Below, piece after piece: positions 42,913 through 53,286 of a DNA stretch of 64,000 nucleotides. Both the position numbers and the translations under genes were made by a program. Within the stretch, counting starts at the first letter, position 1, and the number at the start of each line of letters is the position of its first letter. The notes below the pieces were generated by a model. That model saw only the letters and a list, made by a program, of their open reading frames with translations, searched no databases and was not told the origin of the DNA. Source of the DNA: Brevundimonas sp. (GTDB taxonomy: Bacteria > Pseudomonadota > Alphaproteobacteria > Caulobacterales > Caulobacteraceae). The DNA is taken from the NCBI RefSeq assembly GCF_027487935.1, contig NZ_JAIYCP010000024.1, positions 61,155 through 125,154 of the forward strand. The letters are read 5' to 3'.

Positions 42913-45393
42913 CTAGAACTGGGTGGAAGTCGAGAAGCGGAACGTTTCTGTTTTGTCGTATTCTTCCTGACCGATGATCTGGCTCAGGTCGAAGCGGATC
43001 GGACCCATTGGCGACTTCCAGTGGATACTCACGCCGGCAGAGGCCCGCAAGGCGAGCTCGTCGACGATGTAAACGTTCGGCACGCCGCTGGGCGTGGTCG
43101 TATAGCGGTCATCGAGGACTCCGAGGGTGCCGACATCGGCGAACAACGAAGTCCGGATGCCATACTCTTCTGGCAGGCCGTTCGGGACCGTCATTTCCAC
43201 CGTGCTGACGGCGTAGAAATTGCCGCCGAGCGCGTCGTTGTTGGTTCCCGGGGTCAGGTCGCGCGGGCCGATACCCGCCGTCTCGAAGCCGCGGAAGCTG
43301 TTTCCGCCCTTGAAGAAGCGGTCATTGATACGGATCGGATCGCCACCCCAGCCGCCGATATAGCCCACCGAAGCCGTAGCCGTGACAACCCAGTCCGGCG
43401 TGATACCCCAGAAGGCCGATACGTCCGCCTCGGTCTTGATGTAGTTCACATCACCGCCGATGCCTGCGAAGTCCTGGCGCAGGGTACCGGTCCAGCCGCG
43501 CGTCGGCCGCACCGGGTCGTTCCGGCGATCGACCAGCAGGGTATAGCCGGCCGAGGAGTTCAGGAAGGAGCCGACCTGGTCACACAGGGCGTTGGCGCCA
43601 CTGCCGCCGTTGCAGTAGCCCTGCGGTACGATGATTTCATCGCTCTTCAGGAAGTAGCGCGTGCTGAGCAGGGTATAGCCGTTCAGCGGATAGGACAGTC
43701 GCACGCCGCCACCGGTCGAACGGTAGTCGTAGGAAGAGAATTCACTGAGGTCGTAACGCGAGTGGAAGGCGTCAAAACCGGCACGCAGATCACGACCCAG
43801 GAATTTTGGCTCGGTGAAGCGGAAATCGATCTGCTGGCGGAGTGACCCCCACTCGACCCGGGCCACAACGTTCTGGCCCCTGCCGCGGAAATTGCGCTCG
43901 GTGATGCCCAGATTGACCACGAAGGAGTCGACCGAGCTGAACCCGGCACCGACGGAAAGCTCGCCGGTGGGCTGCTCCTCGACGGTGACATTGACCACAG
44001 ACCGGTCGGCGGCCGTGCCGCGGGCCTCTTCGACGGTGACTTCCTTGAAGAAACCCAGGGCCCGCAGATTGTTGCGCGACCGCTCCAGAAGGGTGCGGTT
44101 GAAGGCATCGCCCTCGGTCAGCATCATTTCACGGCGGACGACATTATCCAGCGTCCGCGTATTGCCGATCACATTGATGCGGTCGACATAGACCCGCTGA
44201 CCTTCCCGGATGTTGAAGGTGACATCCACCGTATCGGTCTCGGGGTTGGCGCGATAGTTCGGCTCGATCTCGACAAAGGCATAGCCCGCCGACCCGGCGG
44301 CGAACGTCAGGGCGTCGACCGCTGACTCGATCTTGTCGCTCTCGTACAGATCTCCGGTGCTGATCGGCAGCAGCAGCTTCAGGAAGTCGGGATTGAGACG
44401 GTCGTTCTCGGTGACGACGTCGACCTCGCCGAAATTATAGCGGTCGCCTTCGTCCACCGTCAGGGTGATGCCGAACGCGCTGTCGTCCGGTGCCAGCTCC
44501 GAAATCGCGGACAGGACCCGGAAATCATAATAGCCGCGGTTGGTGTAGAATTTCCGCAGTTGCTCGCGGTCGTAGTCCAGCCGGTTCGGATCGTAATTGT
44601 CGTTGGTCGTGAACAGGCGGTACCAGGCCGACTCCTGCGTCACCATGACTTCGCGCAGTTCGCTGTCCGAATAGGCGCTGTTGCCGAGGAAGGTGATGGA
44701 TCGAACGCCCGTCTCGGGACCCTCATCGATCTCGAACACCACATCCACGCGGTTCTGGTCCAACTGGACGATCTTGGGCGTGACCGTGGCCGAAATCCGC
44801 CCCGACAGTCGGTAGAGCTCGACGATCTTGCCGACGTCTTCCTGGATGCGGGCCCGGGTATAGATGCCACGCGGCCTCAGCGTGACTTCCTCGCGAAGCT
44901 TGTCCTCGCTGACCGCGCCATTCCCTTCAAACACCACCTGGTTGATGATCGGGTTCTCGACGATCTCGACCACCAGGTCGCCGTTCGGCTGCACGCCCAG
45001 CTGGACGTCGGCGAAGAGCTGGGTCCGGGTCAGGGTCCGGACCGCGACATCCAGCACGGCGGCGTCGACCGTGTCGCCGGGCTGGATCGGCAGATAGGAC
45101 AGGACCGTCGTCTGGTCGATCCTCTGGCTACCCCGCACGAGGATGCGACTGATCGTGACGCGCTGGTCCTGAATCGGAGCCGCCTGGGCTGCAGCGGGAG
45201 GCCCGACCTGCGCAGGGGCGGGCTGGATCACCGGAGCGGCCGGGCTCTGACCCTGTGCCATGGCCGGACCCGCCATCCCTGCGGCGGCCGCAAGGGCCAT
45301 CAGGCTGGGACTCAGGGCCCTGACGAAACGGAGGGCGGACACATCTTGTCGGATCATACTGGAAACCATCGGGGGCTGGCGTCGGCTCGTCAT
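42913..45393 (-). CDS. bamA: Outer-membrane protein assembly factor BamA
   Basis: 826 residues from ATG 45393, which overlaps the rseP stop by 4 bp; ATGs at 45369 and 45357 are alternatives with a shorter pre-sequence. A signal peptide (cleavage near GPAMAQG) and a Gln/Pro/Ala-rich spacer precede POTRA repeats, from VTISRILVRGSQRIDQTTV onward (about residues 60-400). The 16-strand barrel ends in a terminal Phe (FSTSTQF), the BAM recognition signal. RGWTG and GGNSFRGFE are typical barrel landmarks (the VRGF/Y-like motif of strand 13 loop is GGNSFRGFE). It inserts beta-barrel proteins, including the TonB receptor in this window. Confidence 0.95.
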   Translation of the reverse strand: MTSRRQPPMVSSMIRQDVSALRFVRALSPSLMALAAAAGMAGPAMAQGQSPAAPVIQPAPAQVGPPAAAQAAPIQDQRVTISRILVRGSQRIDQTTVLSYLPIQPGDTVDAAVLDVAVRTLTRTQLFADVQLGVQPNGDLVVEIVENPIINQVVFEGNGAVSEDKLREEVTLRPRGIYTRARIQEDVGKIVELYRLSGRISATVTPKIVQLDQNRVDVVFEIDEGPETGVRSITFLGNSAYSDSELREVMVTQESAWYRLFTTNDNYDPNRLDYDREQLRKFYTNRGYYDFRVLSAISELAPDDSAFGITLTVDEGDRYNFGEVDVVTENDRLNPDFLKLLLPISTGDLYESDKIESAVDALTFAAGSAGYAFVEIEPNYRANPETDTVDVTFNIREGQRVYVDRINVIGNTRTLDNVVRREMMLTEGDAFNRTLLERSRNNLRALGFFKEVTVEEARGTAADRSVVNVTVEEQPTGELSVGAGFSSVDSFVVNLGITERNFRGRGQNVVARVEWGSLRQQIDFRFTEPKFLGRDLRAGFDAFHSRYDLSEFSSYDYRSTGGGVRLSYPLNGYTLLSTRYFLKSDEIIVPQGYCNGGSGANALCDQVGSFLNSSAGYTLLVDRRNDPVRPTRGWTGTLRQDFAGIGGDVNYIKTEADVSAFWGITPDWVVTATASVGYIGGWGGDPIRINDRFFKGGNSFRGFETAGIGPRDLTPGTNNDALGGNFYAVSTVEMTVPNGLPEEYGIRTSLFADVGTLGVLDDRYTTTPSGVPNVYIVDELALRASAGVSIHWKSPMGPIRFDLSQIIGQEEYDKTETFRFSTSTQF

Positions 45394-46604
45394 GCGAACC
45401 CGCCGAGGAATTTGAACAGGCTCAGCTTCTGCAGGTCGTTCCACGTCGCGAACAACATCAATCCCGCCAGCAAAGCAAGACCGACACGATAGCCGACCTC
45501 CTGAACGCGAGCGGGTACTGGCCTGCGGGCCACAGCTTCATAGGCATAGAACAGCAGATGTCCCCCATCGAGAACCGGAATCGGCAGCAGATTAACAATG
45601 CCAATTCCGATCGAAACTATGGCGGCGAACTGAAGAAACGTCAGGGCGAGGTTGGCGGCGATATAGCCGGGGTCGGGATCGGCAGCCACAGCCTGACGGG
45701 TCGCCCCACCCGCCGCTCGTGCAATTCCGATCGGGCCGCTCAGCAAATCGCCGGATTCCTTGCCCGTGAAGATGCGGCCGATGTAGGTGCCGGTCGTCGC
45801 GACCGTCGTTCCGATCATCTCCACACCCTTTCCGGTCGCCTCGAGCGGATTCAGGCGACGGAACTGGAAGTCCTCCTGAAGAGGTCGAAGCGCGAGGCCG
45901 ATCTGGGCGACCCGTATCCGCCCCGAAAGCTCGTCATCCTGCACCACCCGCCTTGGGGTAGCGACCAGTTCGAGTTGCCGACCGGCGCGGTCCACGGTGA
46001 AGCGCAACGGATCGCCGGCACTCATTATCACCGTCTGGGTGACCTCGGACTGATCCTGGATCAGTCGGCTGTTGATCGCGACAATCCTGTCGCTGGGCAG
46101 AAATCCGGCCTCAGCCGCCGGACTGCCCGGAACCACTGCCGCAACCCGCGGTGCCGCGATCCGTTCGCCGATCACACTGAACAGGATCGTGAACAGCACC
46201 AGTGCCAGAAGAAAATTGGCCGCCGGCCCCGCAGCGACGATCAGGGCGCGCTGCCAGACCGGCTTGAAATGGAAATAGTCGCGCTCGGCACCCGGACCCT
46301 TCTCGGCGATGACCCGTTGCCTGAGCTCAGCCAGCCCGGCCTCGTCCGGCACGCTCGATGCGTCCAGATCGCCCGAGAATTTGACGTAGCCGCCCAGGGG
46401 TAACCAGGCCAGCCGCCACTCGGTCCCGTGTTTGTCTGTCCGGGCCACGATGGTCCTGCCAAAGCCGATGGAGAACCGATCGACCTTCACACCGAATCTG
46501 CGAGCTACAAGAAAATGGCCGAGTTCGTGGATGGTGACGATAAACGTCAGCACCAGCAGGAAGGGTATGATGTAGAGCAGCGCCTGACCGAGAAAGCCCG
46601 TCAT
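45390..46604 (-). CDS. rseP: Site-2 metalloprotease RseP (MmpA-like)
   Basis: 404 residues. Zinc site HELGH (26-30) lies in the first membrane helix, and the third ligand in LLPIPVLDGGHLL. A periplasmic PDZ domain lies near residues 115-200 (AAVVPGSPAAEAGFLPSD). Four membrane segments are visible. It cuts membrane-bound anti-sigma factors or, as Caulobacter MmpA, membrane remnants such as PodJ. It lies 23 bp after dxr and overlaps bamA by 4 bp, the conserved neighbourhood. Confidence 0.94.
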   Translation of the reverse strand: MTGFLGQALLYIIPFLLVLTFIVTIHELGHFLVARRFGVKVDRFSIGFGRTIVARTDKHGTEWRLAWLPLGGYVKFSGDLDASSVPDEAGLAELRQRVIAEKGPGAERDYFHFKPVWQRALIVAAGPAANFLLALVLFTILFSVIGERIAAPRVAAVVPGSPAAEAGFLPSDRIVAINSRLIQDQSEVTQTVIMSAGDPLRFTVDRAGRQLELVATPRRVVQDDELSGRIRVAQIGLALRPLQEDFQFRRLNPLEATGKGVEMIGTTVATTGTYIGRIFTGKESGDLLSGPIGIARAAGGATRQAVAADPDPGYIAANLALTFLQFAAIVSIGIGIVNLLPIPVLDGGHLLFYAYEAVARRPVPARVQEVGYRVGLALLAGLMLFATWNDLQKLSLFKFLGGFA

Positions 46605-46627
46605 GCCGTTATCGGTCCCTTCGCCAT

Positions 46628-47824
46628 TCAGGCTGCCGCCGCGATGCCGCGGATGATGGACTCCGCCATCCGCCGCGCCTGCGCATCGACGGCCAGAGCC
46701 GCGTCGCAGGCGTCGTCAGAACCGGAGTCCACGCCCGAAGCCGTCACACGCGACAATGTGTCGGCGACGACTGCGGCAATATTGAGAAAGCCCAGTCGAC
46801 GGTCAAGAAAGGCCAGCGCCGCAACCTCATTGGCCGCATTGAACACGATGGGAGCCACGCCGCCCGCCTCTAACGCCTGCCGCGCGAGTTTCAGGGCCGG
46901 GAAGCGCTCGTCGTCGGGGGCCTCGAACGTCAGTCGGCCAAGGGCGGCGAGGTCCAGCCGCGGCGCATTCCAGACGATCCGGTCGGGCCAGGCCAGGGCG
47001 TAGGCGATCGGCGTCTTCATGTCCGGCGGCCCCATCTGGGCCAGGGTCGAGCCGTCGACATACTCCACCAGGCTGTGGATGATGGATTCAGGATGCACCA
47101 CCACGCCGATCCGCTCGGCCGGCATGTCGAACAGATAGGCCGCTTCTATGGCTTCCAGACCCTTGTTGGCCATGGTGGCACTGTCGACGGAGATCTTGGC
47201 CCCCATGCTCCAGTTCGGGTGGGCGACCGCCTGTTCCGGCGTGATCGACTTGAGTGCCTCGCGCGGCGTGGTGCGAAATGGCCCGCCTGAGGCCGTCAGG
47301 ACCAGTCTGGCGACCTGCTCCGGCGCGTGATGGGGGAAGACCTGATGGATGGCGGAATGTTCGGAATCGACCGGCAGCAACTGTCCGCCGGACCGCCTGA
47401 CACGCTCGATCAGGGCCGGACCGCAGCAGACCAGGCTCTCCTTGTTGGCTAGGGCGAGCGTTGCGCCGGTAGCCGCTGCGGCCCAGGCCGAGCGCAGCCC
47501 TGCGGCTCCGACAATGGCGGCCATGATCCAGTCCGCGGGCCGGGCTGCGGCCTCGATCACCGCCTGGTCGCCGGCAGCGGCCTCGACCCCCGTCCCGGCC
47601 AGCGCCTCGCGCAGCACGTCGAGCTTGGCGGGATCGGCCGTGACCGCCACTTTCGGCTTCCAGCGCCGCGCCTGTTCAGCCAGACGCGCGATGTTTCCAC
47701 CACCGGTCAGGGCCTCGACCTCGAACACGCCGGTCCCGGCGCGCTCGGCCTGATCCATCAGGTCCAGCGTCGAACAGCCGACTGAGCCTGTCGAACCGAG
47801 CACTGTTACCCGCCGCCGGATCAT
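46628..47824 (-). CDS. dxr: 1-deoxy-D-xylulose-5-phosphate reductoisomerase
   Basis: 398 residues from ATG 47824, where the NADPH-binding motif begins ([14 protein letters not shown]); the longer open frame upstream only shadows cdsA. It is the second enzyme of the MEP isoprenoid pathway. [46 protein letters not shown] and [10 protein letters not shown] carry the metal and substrate residues. It overlaps the cdsA stop by 4 bp. It supplies precursors used by UppS three genes upstream. Confidence 0.96.
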   Translation of the reverse strand: MIRRRVTVLGSTGSVGCSTLDLMDQAERAGTGVFEVEALTGGGNIARLAEQARRWKPKVAVTADPAKLDVLREALAGTGVEAAAGDQAVIEAAARPADWIMAAIVGAAGLRSAWAAAATGATLALANKESLVCCGPALIERVRRSGGQLLPVDSEHSAIHQVFPHHAPEQVARLVLTASGGPFRTTPREALKSITPEQAVAHPNWSMGAKISVDSATMANKGLEAIEAAYLFDMPAERIGVVVHPESIIHSLVEYVDGSTLAQMGPPDMKTPIAYALAWPDRIVWNAPRLDLAALGRLTFEAPDDERFPALKLARQALEAGGVAPIVFNAANEVAALAFLDRRLGFLNIAAVVADTLSRVTASGVDSGSDDACDAALAVDAQARRMAESIIRGIAAAA

Positions 47825-48636
47825 GCGGCCCCGCCCGTCATCCCGACAATCAGCCGACCGCAAGCCACCACCACAACGGCGAACATCAACCCGTCGACCC
47901 GGTCCAGAAGGCCGCCATGGCCGGGAATGAGCTTGCCGGCATCCTTGACGCCATAGCGCCGCTTCAGCGCAGACTCCCAAAGGTCGCCGGCCATCGTGGC
48001 CAATGCCGCAGCAAGTCCAAGCGCCGCACCCCAATAGGCACCGATGCCGAGGTCGAAAAAGGCGCCCAGCGCGGCACCGGCGATCGTACCTGCCAAAAGC
48101 CCTCCGATGAAACCGGACCAGGTCTTGTTGGGCGAAAAGCTCGGCCACAATTTGGGGCCGCCGACCAGGCTTCCAACCAGATAGGCCATGATGTCCGACG
48201 CCCAGGCGATGACGAACGCGGAGACCGTCCAGGCCAGACCACTCGGCGTATCAAGGTCACGGAGCCAGATCAGCAGCACCGCAGGCCAGCCGAGGTAGAG
48301 CACGCCATAGGCGGCATCCAGCGCCTCCTGCCCGCGATTGCGCGCAAACAGGCCAGCGGCAACGGCCCCGAACACCAGCATCACAAGCCCGAGCGACAGT
48401 TGTCCAGCGTGCGCTGCCACCACGCCCGCGACAACGCCGAAGGCCACGGCTCCGGCCATCACGCGCCAGGCCCGCGACGCGCTCATCATGGCCCATTCGA
48501 TGGCCAGCAGGGTACAGGCCAGCAGCATCAGCGCCAGGAACCAGAGACCCCCAGCCCAAATGGCCAGCACGGCGGCCGGGGCCAGCACGACGGCCGAGGC
48601 GGCCCTCGGGCCAATGTCGCGCGCCCAGACCGCCAT
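47821..48636 (-). CDS. cdsA: Phosphatidate cytidylyltransferase
   Basis: 271 residues, an integral membrane enzyme with about 7-8 helices. It makes CDP-diacylglycerol from phosphatidate and CTP for all phospholipids. The family signature lies at the C-terminus: [16 protein letters not shown] followed by [16 protein letters not shown], with the metal-binding Asp residues. It begins one base inside the uppS stop and ends 4 bp inside dxr, so uppS-cdsA-dxr are translationally linked. Confidence 0.94.
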   Translation of the reverse strand: MAVWARDIGPRAASAVVLAPAAVLAIWAGGLWFLALMLLACTLLAIEWAMMSASRAWRVMAGAVAFGVVAGVVAAHAGQLSLGLVMLVFGAVAAGLFARNRGQEALDAAYGVLYLGWPAVLLIWLRDLDTPSGLAWTVSAFVIAWASDIMAYLVGSLVGGPKLWPSFSPNKTWSGFIGGLLAGTIAGAALGAFFDLGIGAYWGAALGLAAALATMAGDLWESALKRRYGVKDAGKLIPGHGGLLDRVDGLMFAVVVVACGRLIVGMTGGAA

Positions 48637-49418
48637 CAGCCGGCCGCAAGGGCGGGCACAGCGGCCTCGGCTGGGAGGGCCCGGCCACCGAAGCGGCGAT
48701 CCCGATTACGGTACTGGTCGATCGCGTCAGCCAGCCCCTCGGCTCCATAGTCGGGCCAGAGGACGTTCTGATAGACGAGTTCGGCGTAGGCCGCTTCCCA
48801 AAGCAGGAAGTTCGACAACCGCTGCTCGCCCGAGGTGCGCACAATCACATCAACCGGCGGTGCGCCGGCGGTCGACAGGCCAAGGCCAAGGGTCTCCTCA
48901 TCCAGCGGCCCGGTCGCCTTTCCGGCCAGAACAGCGTCGGTATGCCGCTGGGCGGCATCCACGATGTCGGCCCGCCCCCCGTAGTTGAAGGCGACCTGGA
49001 GTAAGAATTTTTCATTATGCGCCGTGCTGGCCTCGGCCCGGTCGATAATGGCGACGATGTCGGCCGGAAGACCGGAGCGGCGACCCAGAACCCGAACCCG
49101 CACGCCTGCGCGTTCCAGCCGCTTGAGATCGCTGGTGACATAGGAACGTACGAGGCCCATCAGATCAGACACCTCGTCCGCCGGTCGGCTCCAGTTCTCG
49201 GTCGAAAAGCCGAATACCGTCAGGCAGCGGATGCCGAACCGGGGTGCAGCCTCCACGGTCCGCTTCAGTGCCTGAACGCCCTCCCGGTGGCCCATGGCGC
49301 GCGGCAAGCCCCGGGCCTCGGCCCAACGCCCGTTGCCGTCCATGATCAGGGCGACGTGCTCCGGGTCCCCGGGGCGCGGTCGGTCCGTCGGCGCGTTATG
49401 AAGGGGTTCGGCGGGCAT
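48636..49418 (-). CDS. uppS: Undecaprenyl diphosphate synthase
   Basis: 260 residues, a cis-prenyltransferase making the C55 carrier lipid for peptidoglycan and polysaccharides. The catalytic Asp is in ALIMDGNGRWAEARGLPR; GHREGVQALKR, FGFSTENWSRP, FLLQVAFNYGGR and DVIVRTSGEQRLSNFLLW are signatures, with Glu/Tyr in the last helices. The N-terminal extension is about 15 residues longer than in E. coli. It is 30 bp downstream of frr. Confidence 0.95.
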   Translation of the reverse strand: MPAEPLHNAPTDRPRPGDPEHVALIMDGNGRWAEARGLPRAMGHREGVQALKRTVEAAPRFGIRCLTVFGFSTENWSRPADEVSDLMGLVRSYVTSDLKRLERAGVRVRVLGRRSGLPADIVAIIDRAEASTAHNEKFLLQVAFNYGGRADIVDAAQRHTDAVLAGKATGPLDEETLGLGLSTAGAPPVDVIVRTSGEQRLSNFLLWEAAYAELVYQNVLWPDYGAEGLADAIDQYRNRDRRFGGRALPAEAAVPALAAG

Positions 49419-49448
49419 GAAGGGCGAATCCTACGGCATTTCGCGCCG

Positions 49449-50006
49449 TCAAACCTGCATGATCTCAACTTCCTTGGCCCTCAAGGCCTCATCGATGCGC
49501 TTGATGGCAGCATCGGTGTCCTTCTGGACCTCGGTTTCCATCCTCTTCTGCTCGTCCTGGCTGATCTCGCCGGCCTTTTCGGCCTTCTTGAGATCCTCAT
49601 TGGCGTCGCGGCGAACGTTGCGGACGGCGATCTTCTGCTGCTCGGTGTATTTTCCGGCCAGTTTGGCCAGGTCCTTGCGGCGCTCCTCGGTCAGGGGCGG
49701 CACCGGAATCCGCAGGGTCTGGCCGTCAACGATGGGGTTCAGGCCGAGCCCGGCCGCGCGGATAGCCTTCTCAACCGGCCCGACCATCGACTTGTCCCAG
49801 ACACTGACCGAGATCATCCGCGGCTCGGGTACGCTGATGGCGGCCACGGAGTTCAGCGGGGCGTTGGAGCCGTAGGCCTGCACCTGCACCGGATCCAGCA
49901 GACCCACGTTGGCGCGGCCTGTCCGCAGACCGTTGAACTCTTCCTTCAGGGCGGCCACGGACTTGTCCATGCGCTCGCGGTAGGTCTTAAGATCAGGCTT
50001 GGCCAT
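49449..50006 (-). CDS. frr: Ribosome recycling factor
   Basis: 185 residues, exactly the family length. Together with EF-G it splits post-termination ribosomes. [20 protein letters not shown], the segment near residues 41-60 ([19 protein letters not shown]), [18 protein letters not shown] [19 protein letters not shown] and the C-terminal long helices ([16 protein letters not shown]) are typical of the tRNA-mimicking three-helix bundle plus small domain. It lies 35 bp after pyrH, the usual pyrH-frr-uppS order. Confidence 0.96.
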   Translation of the reverse strand: MAKPDLKTYRERMDKSVAALKEEFNGLRTGRANVGLLDPVQVQAYGSNAPLNSVAAISVPEPRMISVSVWDKSMVGPVEKAIRAAGLGLNPIVDGQTLRIPVPPLTEERRKDLAKLAGKYTEQQKIAVRNVRRDANEDLKKAEKAGEISQDEQKRMETEVQKDTDAAIKRIDEALRAKEVEIMQV

Positions 50007-50041
50007 GGTCGTTTCTCTCGCGTTTTCTTGTCTTCGGCCGC

Positions 50042-50782
50042 TCAGGCGGCCTTCTTGGATGAGATGACCGTAAAGGTCCCCTCCCCTGTCAGGGTCCGAC
50101 GCAGCGAATTGTCCTCGCGGATTGAGAAGACCACGATCGGGATACCCGAGTCACGCATCAGGGCGATGGCCGAGGCATCCATGACCTTCAGGTCCTTTGC
50201 CAGCACATCGTGATAGGTCAGGGTCTCGTAGCGTGTGGCACTGGCGTCCTTCTTGGGATCGGCGGTGTAGACGCCATCGACACTCGTACCCTTCAGCAGG
50301 GCATCGCAGCCCATCTCGGCAGCTCGCAGGGCAGCACCTGAGTCGGTCGTGAAGAATGGCGCGCCCACGCCCGCGGCGAAGATCACGACCCGCCCCTTTT
50401 CGAGATGCCTCAGGGCCCGCCGGCGAATGTAGGGCTCGGCTACGGCGTTCATCTCAAGCGCGCTTTGCACCCGGGTCTGAACGCCGATTTTCTCGAGCGC
50501 GGCCTGCATGGCCAGGGCGTTCATGACCGTGGCCAGCATGCCCATATAGTCGGCAGTGGCCCGTTCCATGTCGCCCGCGGCCTTGCTCAGTCCCCGGAAG
50601 ATGTTGCCGCCGCCGATGACGAGGCAGATCTCCACCCCTTCGCGCGCGACATCAGCTACGGCCTTGGCCACCGTGGCTACGGTCTTCTGGTCTATGCCAT
50701 AGCCCTGGTCCCCCATCAGGACCTCTCCCGAGACCTTCAGCAGGACGCGCTTGTAGAGAAATTCGGGCGGGGCGTCGGGCAT
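50042..50782 (-). CDS. pyrH: UMP kinase
   Basis: 246 residues of the amino acid kinase fold. It phosphorylates UMP to UDP as a hexamer with GTP/UTP control. [69 protein letters not shown] and [16 protein letters not shown] are signature segments. rpsB and tsf, which often precede pyrH, are replaced here by rnj. The 55-bp leader to rnj contains mutually exclusive hairpins. Confidence 0.96.
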   Translation of the reverse strand: MPDAPPEFLYKRVLLKVSGEVLMGDQGYGIDQKTVATVAKAVADVAREGVEICLVIGGGNIFRGLSKAAGDMERATADYMGMLATVMNALAMQAALEKIGVQTRVQSALEMNAVAEPYIRRRALRHLEKGRVVIFAAGVGAPFFTTDSGAALRAAEMGCDALLKGTSVDGVYTADPKKDASATRYETLTYHDVLAKDLKVMDASAIALMRDSGIPIVVFSIREDNSLRRTLTGEGTFTVISSKKAA

Positions 50783-50805
50783 GGAGGGACCTTGGGCAGG
50801 GGATT

Positions 50806-50839
50806 CGGCTTCTTATAGACGAAGCCGCACCCCGGCTTC
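50806..50839 (-). promoter_or_regulatory. Competing hairpins between rnj and pyrH
   Basis: On the minus strand, three short segments follow one another: GAAGCCG (50839-50833), CGGCTTC (50827-50821) and GAAGCCG (50812-50806). The middle one can pair with either neighbour (loops of 5 or 8 nt), but not both. The rnj stop codon (50840-50838) overlaps the first segment, and pyrH starts 24 bp after the last. There is no T-run. A translation-coupled RNA switch or a plain 3' hairpin are both possible. Confidence 0.4.
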
Positions 50840-52511
50840 AAAGCCTCAGAATGATGGTCTCGACGATCGGTCGCCGATCCCAGATCTGCTGGCTGGCCTT
50901 CTTGAGCGCACGCGACACAGCCTGTTCGATGACCATTTCGTCCTCGAGGGCCGCGCCCTTGAGTTTCATCACCGCCGCCTCGGCGCGCTCTGCCAGCTCA
51001 TCGAGGGCATCGCCCAGGGGCGATTCCGCATCACCCGGAAGACCGATCGCCCGCACATCGATGTCGCTGACGATCTTGCCGCGCTTGTCCATGGCGAAGC
51101 TGACGATCAGCACACCGTTGGTCGAAGCATGCCGCCGCTCGTGCAGGGCCTCGCCCTGTTCGGTGACGAGGCGGCCGCCGTCGACATAGAGCCTGCCATT
51201 GGGCACTTCATCGATGATTGCCGCGGGCCCGGGGGCCAGACGCACCATATCGCCGTTGCGCGGTGTCACCGTCTCGGGGATGCCGACATCCCTTGCCAGG
51301 TTGGCGTGCTCGGCAAGATGACGACGCATGCCGTGGGTCGGAACCGCGATCTGCGGCCGGGCCCAGGCGTACATCTGTCGGAGTTCGTCGCGGCAAGGAT
51401 GGCCCGAGACGTGGATGCCGGGATGGTCGCGCTCGGTGTAGAGCCGCACGCCCCGATCCGCGAGCTTGTCCTGCAGCCGGCCGATCGACAGCTCATTGCC
51501 GGGGATGACCCGCGACGAGAAGATGCAATGATCGCCCTTGCTGAGCTTGATGTAGGGGTGGGTGCCCTCGGCCACCCGCGACAGGGCCGCCCGGGCCTCA
51601 CCCTGGCTGCCGGTACACAGATACAGGATGCCGTCGGCCGGCCAGACACGAGCCTCCTCATCGGTCAGGAACGGCTTGATGTCGCTCAGCATGCCGACGT
51701 GTTTGGCGGCAGAGGTGATGCGGTGCATGGAGCGCCCCGCCAGGGACACGCGCCGGCCCGCGGCCTCGGCGGCCCGGATCACACTGTCCATGCGCGCGAC
51801 GTTCGAAGCGAAACAGCCGACCGCGATCCGGCCCTTCAGCCCACCGATGAGCTCAATGAGGGCGTTGCGGACGCCGCCTTCTGACCCCGCCGAACCCTCG
51901 ACGAAGACATTGGTGGAATCGCACACCATGGCGAGCACGCCTTCGTCACCGAGGCGGCTGATGGCGGCGGAATCGGTGACCTGGCCGATGATGGGATCGT
52001 CGTCGATCTTCCAGTCACCTGTGTGCAGCACCGTGCCCAGCGGTGTCCTGATGGCCAGGCCGTTCGGCTCGGCAATCGAATGGGTCATGGTGACCATGGT
52101 CACCTGGAACGGGCCCAGGTCGATGGTCCCGCCCAGCGGCACCTCGATCAGCTTGACCTGATCGAGGATCCCCGCCTCGCGCAGCTTTTCGCGGATCAGG
52201 AAGGCCGTGAAGGGCGTCGCATAAAGCGGGGCCTTCATGCGCGACCAAAGCCAGCCGAGGGCACCGATATGGTCCTCATGGGCGTGGGTCAGCACGATCC
52301 CCCGAATGGTCTCGCCTTCGAGAAAGGCGGGGTCGGGCACGATCACATCAACGCCGGGCGTCGACAGATCGCCGAAGGTCACGCCGACGTCGACCACGAT
52401 CCACTCGCGGTTCGTCTCCGGACCGTATCCGTAGAGATTCAGATTCATCCCGATCTCGCCCGACCCGCCCAGCGGCAGGAAGACGAGCTCGTCACTGGTT
52501 TTCTTTTTCAT
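50838..52511 (-). CDS. rnj: Ribonuclease J
   Basis: 557 residues, a metallo-beta-lactamase/beta-CASP RNase with 5'-exo- and endonuclease activity in mRNA and rRNA turnover. PLGGSGEIGMNLNLYG, the zinc motif THAHEDHIGALGWL, HTGDWKIDDDP, and the beta-CASP region with LCTGSQGEARAALSR and VSGHPCRDELRQMY are intact; a C-terminal domain of ~100 residues ends in VETIILRL. Alphaproteobacteria use RNase J alongside RNase E. It is 7 bp after coaX, with a single ATG and AGGACC upstream. Confidence 0.95.
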   Translation of the reverse strand: MKKKTSDELVFLPLGGSGEIGMNLNLYGYGPETNREWIVVDVGVTFGDLSTPGVDVIVPDPAFLEGETIRGIVLTHAHEDHIGALGWLWSRMKAPLYATPFTAFLIREKLREAGILDQVKLIEVPLGGTIDLGPFQVTMVTMTHSIAEPNGLAIRTPLGTVLHTGDWKIDDDPIIGQVTDSAAISRLGDEGVLAMVCDSTNVFVEGSAGSEGGVRNALIELIGGLKGRIAVGCFASNVARMDSVIRAAEAAGRRVSLAGRSMHRITSAAKHVGMLSDIKPFLTDEEARVWPADGILYLCTGSQGEARAALSRVAEGTHPYIKLSKGDHCIFSSRVIPGNELSIGRLQDKLADRGVRLYTERDHPGIHVSGHPCRDELRQMYAWARPQIAVPTHGMRRHLAEHANLARDVGIPETVTPRNGDMVRLAPGPAAIIDEVPNGRLYVDGGRLVTEQGEALHERRHASTNGVLIVSFAMDKRGKIVSDIDVRAIGLPGDAESPLGDALDELAERAEAAVMKLKGAALEDEMVIEQAVSRALKKASQQIWDRRPIVETIILRL

Positions 52512-52518
52512 AGGTCCT

Positions 52519-53286
52519 TTAGAGGGTGTTCCGCCGCCAGATTTCCAGCAGGCCGCGGATAGTCAGGTCCGGATCGAACCGGTCGATTGAATCTGTTGCG
52601 CCTTCGAACAGGCTGGCCACACCGCCCGTACCGATCACGGTCATGGGCTTGTCCCACTCCGCCTTGATGCGCGCCACCATGCCCTCGATCAGGGCGACAT
52701 AGCCCCAGAAGACGCCGGACTGCATGTTGGTGACCGTATCCTTGCCGATCACCCGGTCGGGCCGCTGGATCGCGATCCGCGGCAGCATGGCCGCCGCCTC
52801 ATGCAAGGCCTGCAGGCTGAGATTGATGCCCGGCGCAATCGCGCCGCCCTCGAAGGCACCATCGGCAGCGATGACGTCAAAGGTGGTGGCGGTGCCGCTG
52901 TCGATGACAATCAGGTCGCCGGGATAGATCAGATGCGCACCGATGGCGTTGACCAGCCGGTCCGCGCCCGCCTCGCTCGGCTTGGTGATCCGGGACGTCA
53001 TTCCCAGCCGGACATTGTCGCCGATGACCAGGGGCTCGACTGACAGATAGCGGCGCGACAGGTTGCGCAGGTTGAAGATCGATTGCGGCACCACGCTGGA
53101 GATGATGCATCCGTCCAGCTGGCTGATCGCCAAACCGTGCATGGCCAGCAGTTGGCTCAGCCAGACAGCGTACTCGTCAGCCGTACGACTGCTCTCGGTG
53201 GCGGTGCGCCACTGGGCGATCCAGTCGCCGCCGTCGTGGACTGCGAACAGCGTATTGGTATTGCCCTGCTCGATTGCCAGAAGCAT
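52519..53286 (-). CDS. coaX: Type III pantothenate kinase
   Basis: 255 residues of the ASKHA fold. It phosphorylates pantothenate in coenzyme A synthesis and, unlike CoaA, is not inhibited by CoA. The phosphate-binding loop is [18 protein letters not shown]; the residue before QGNT is Glu where many CoaX proteins have Asp. [27 protein letters not shown] and [15 protein letters not shown] are typical. The start shares one base with the birA stop (TGATG-like overlap at 53286). Confidence 0.92.
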   Translation of the reverse strand: MLLAIEQGNTNTLFAVHDGGDWIAQWRTATESSRTADEYAVWLSQLLAMHGLAISQLDGCIISSVVPQSIFNLRNLSRRYLSVEPLVIGDNVRLGMTSRITKPSEAGADRLVNAIGAHLIYPGDLIVIDSGTATTFDVIAADGAFEGGAIAPGINLSLQALHEAAAMLPRIAIQRPDRVIGKDTVTNMQSGVFWGYVALIEGMVARIKAEWDKPMTVIGTGGVASLFEGATDSIDRFDPDLTIRGLLEIWRRNTL

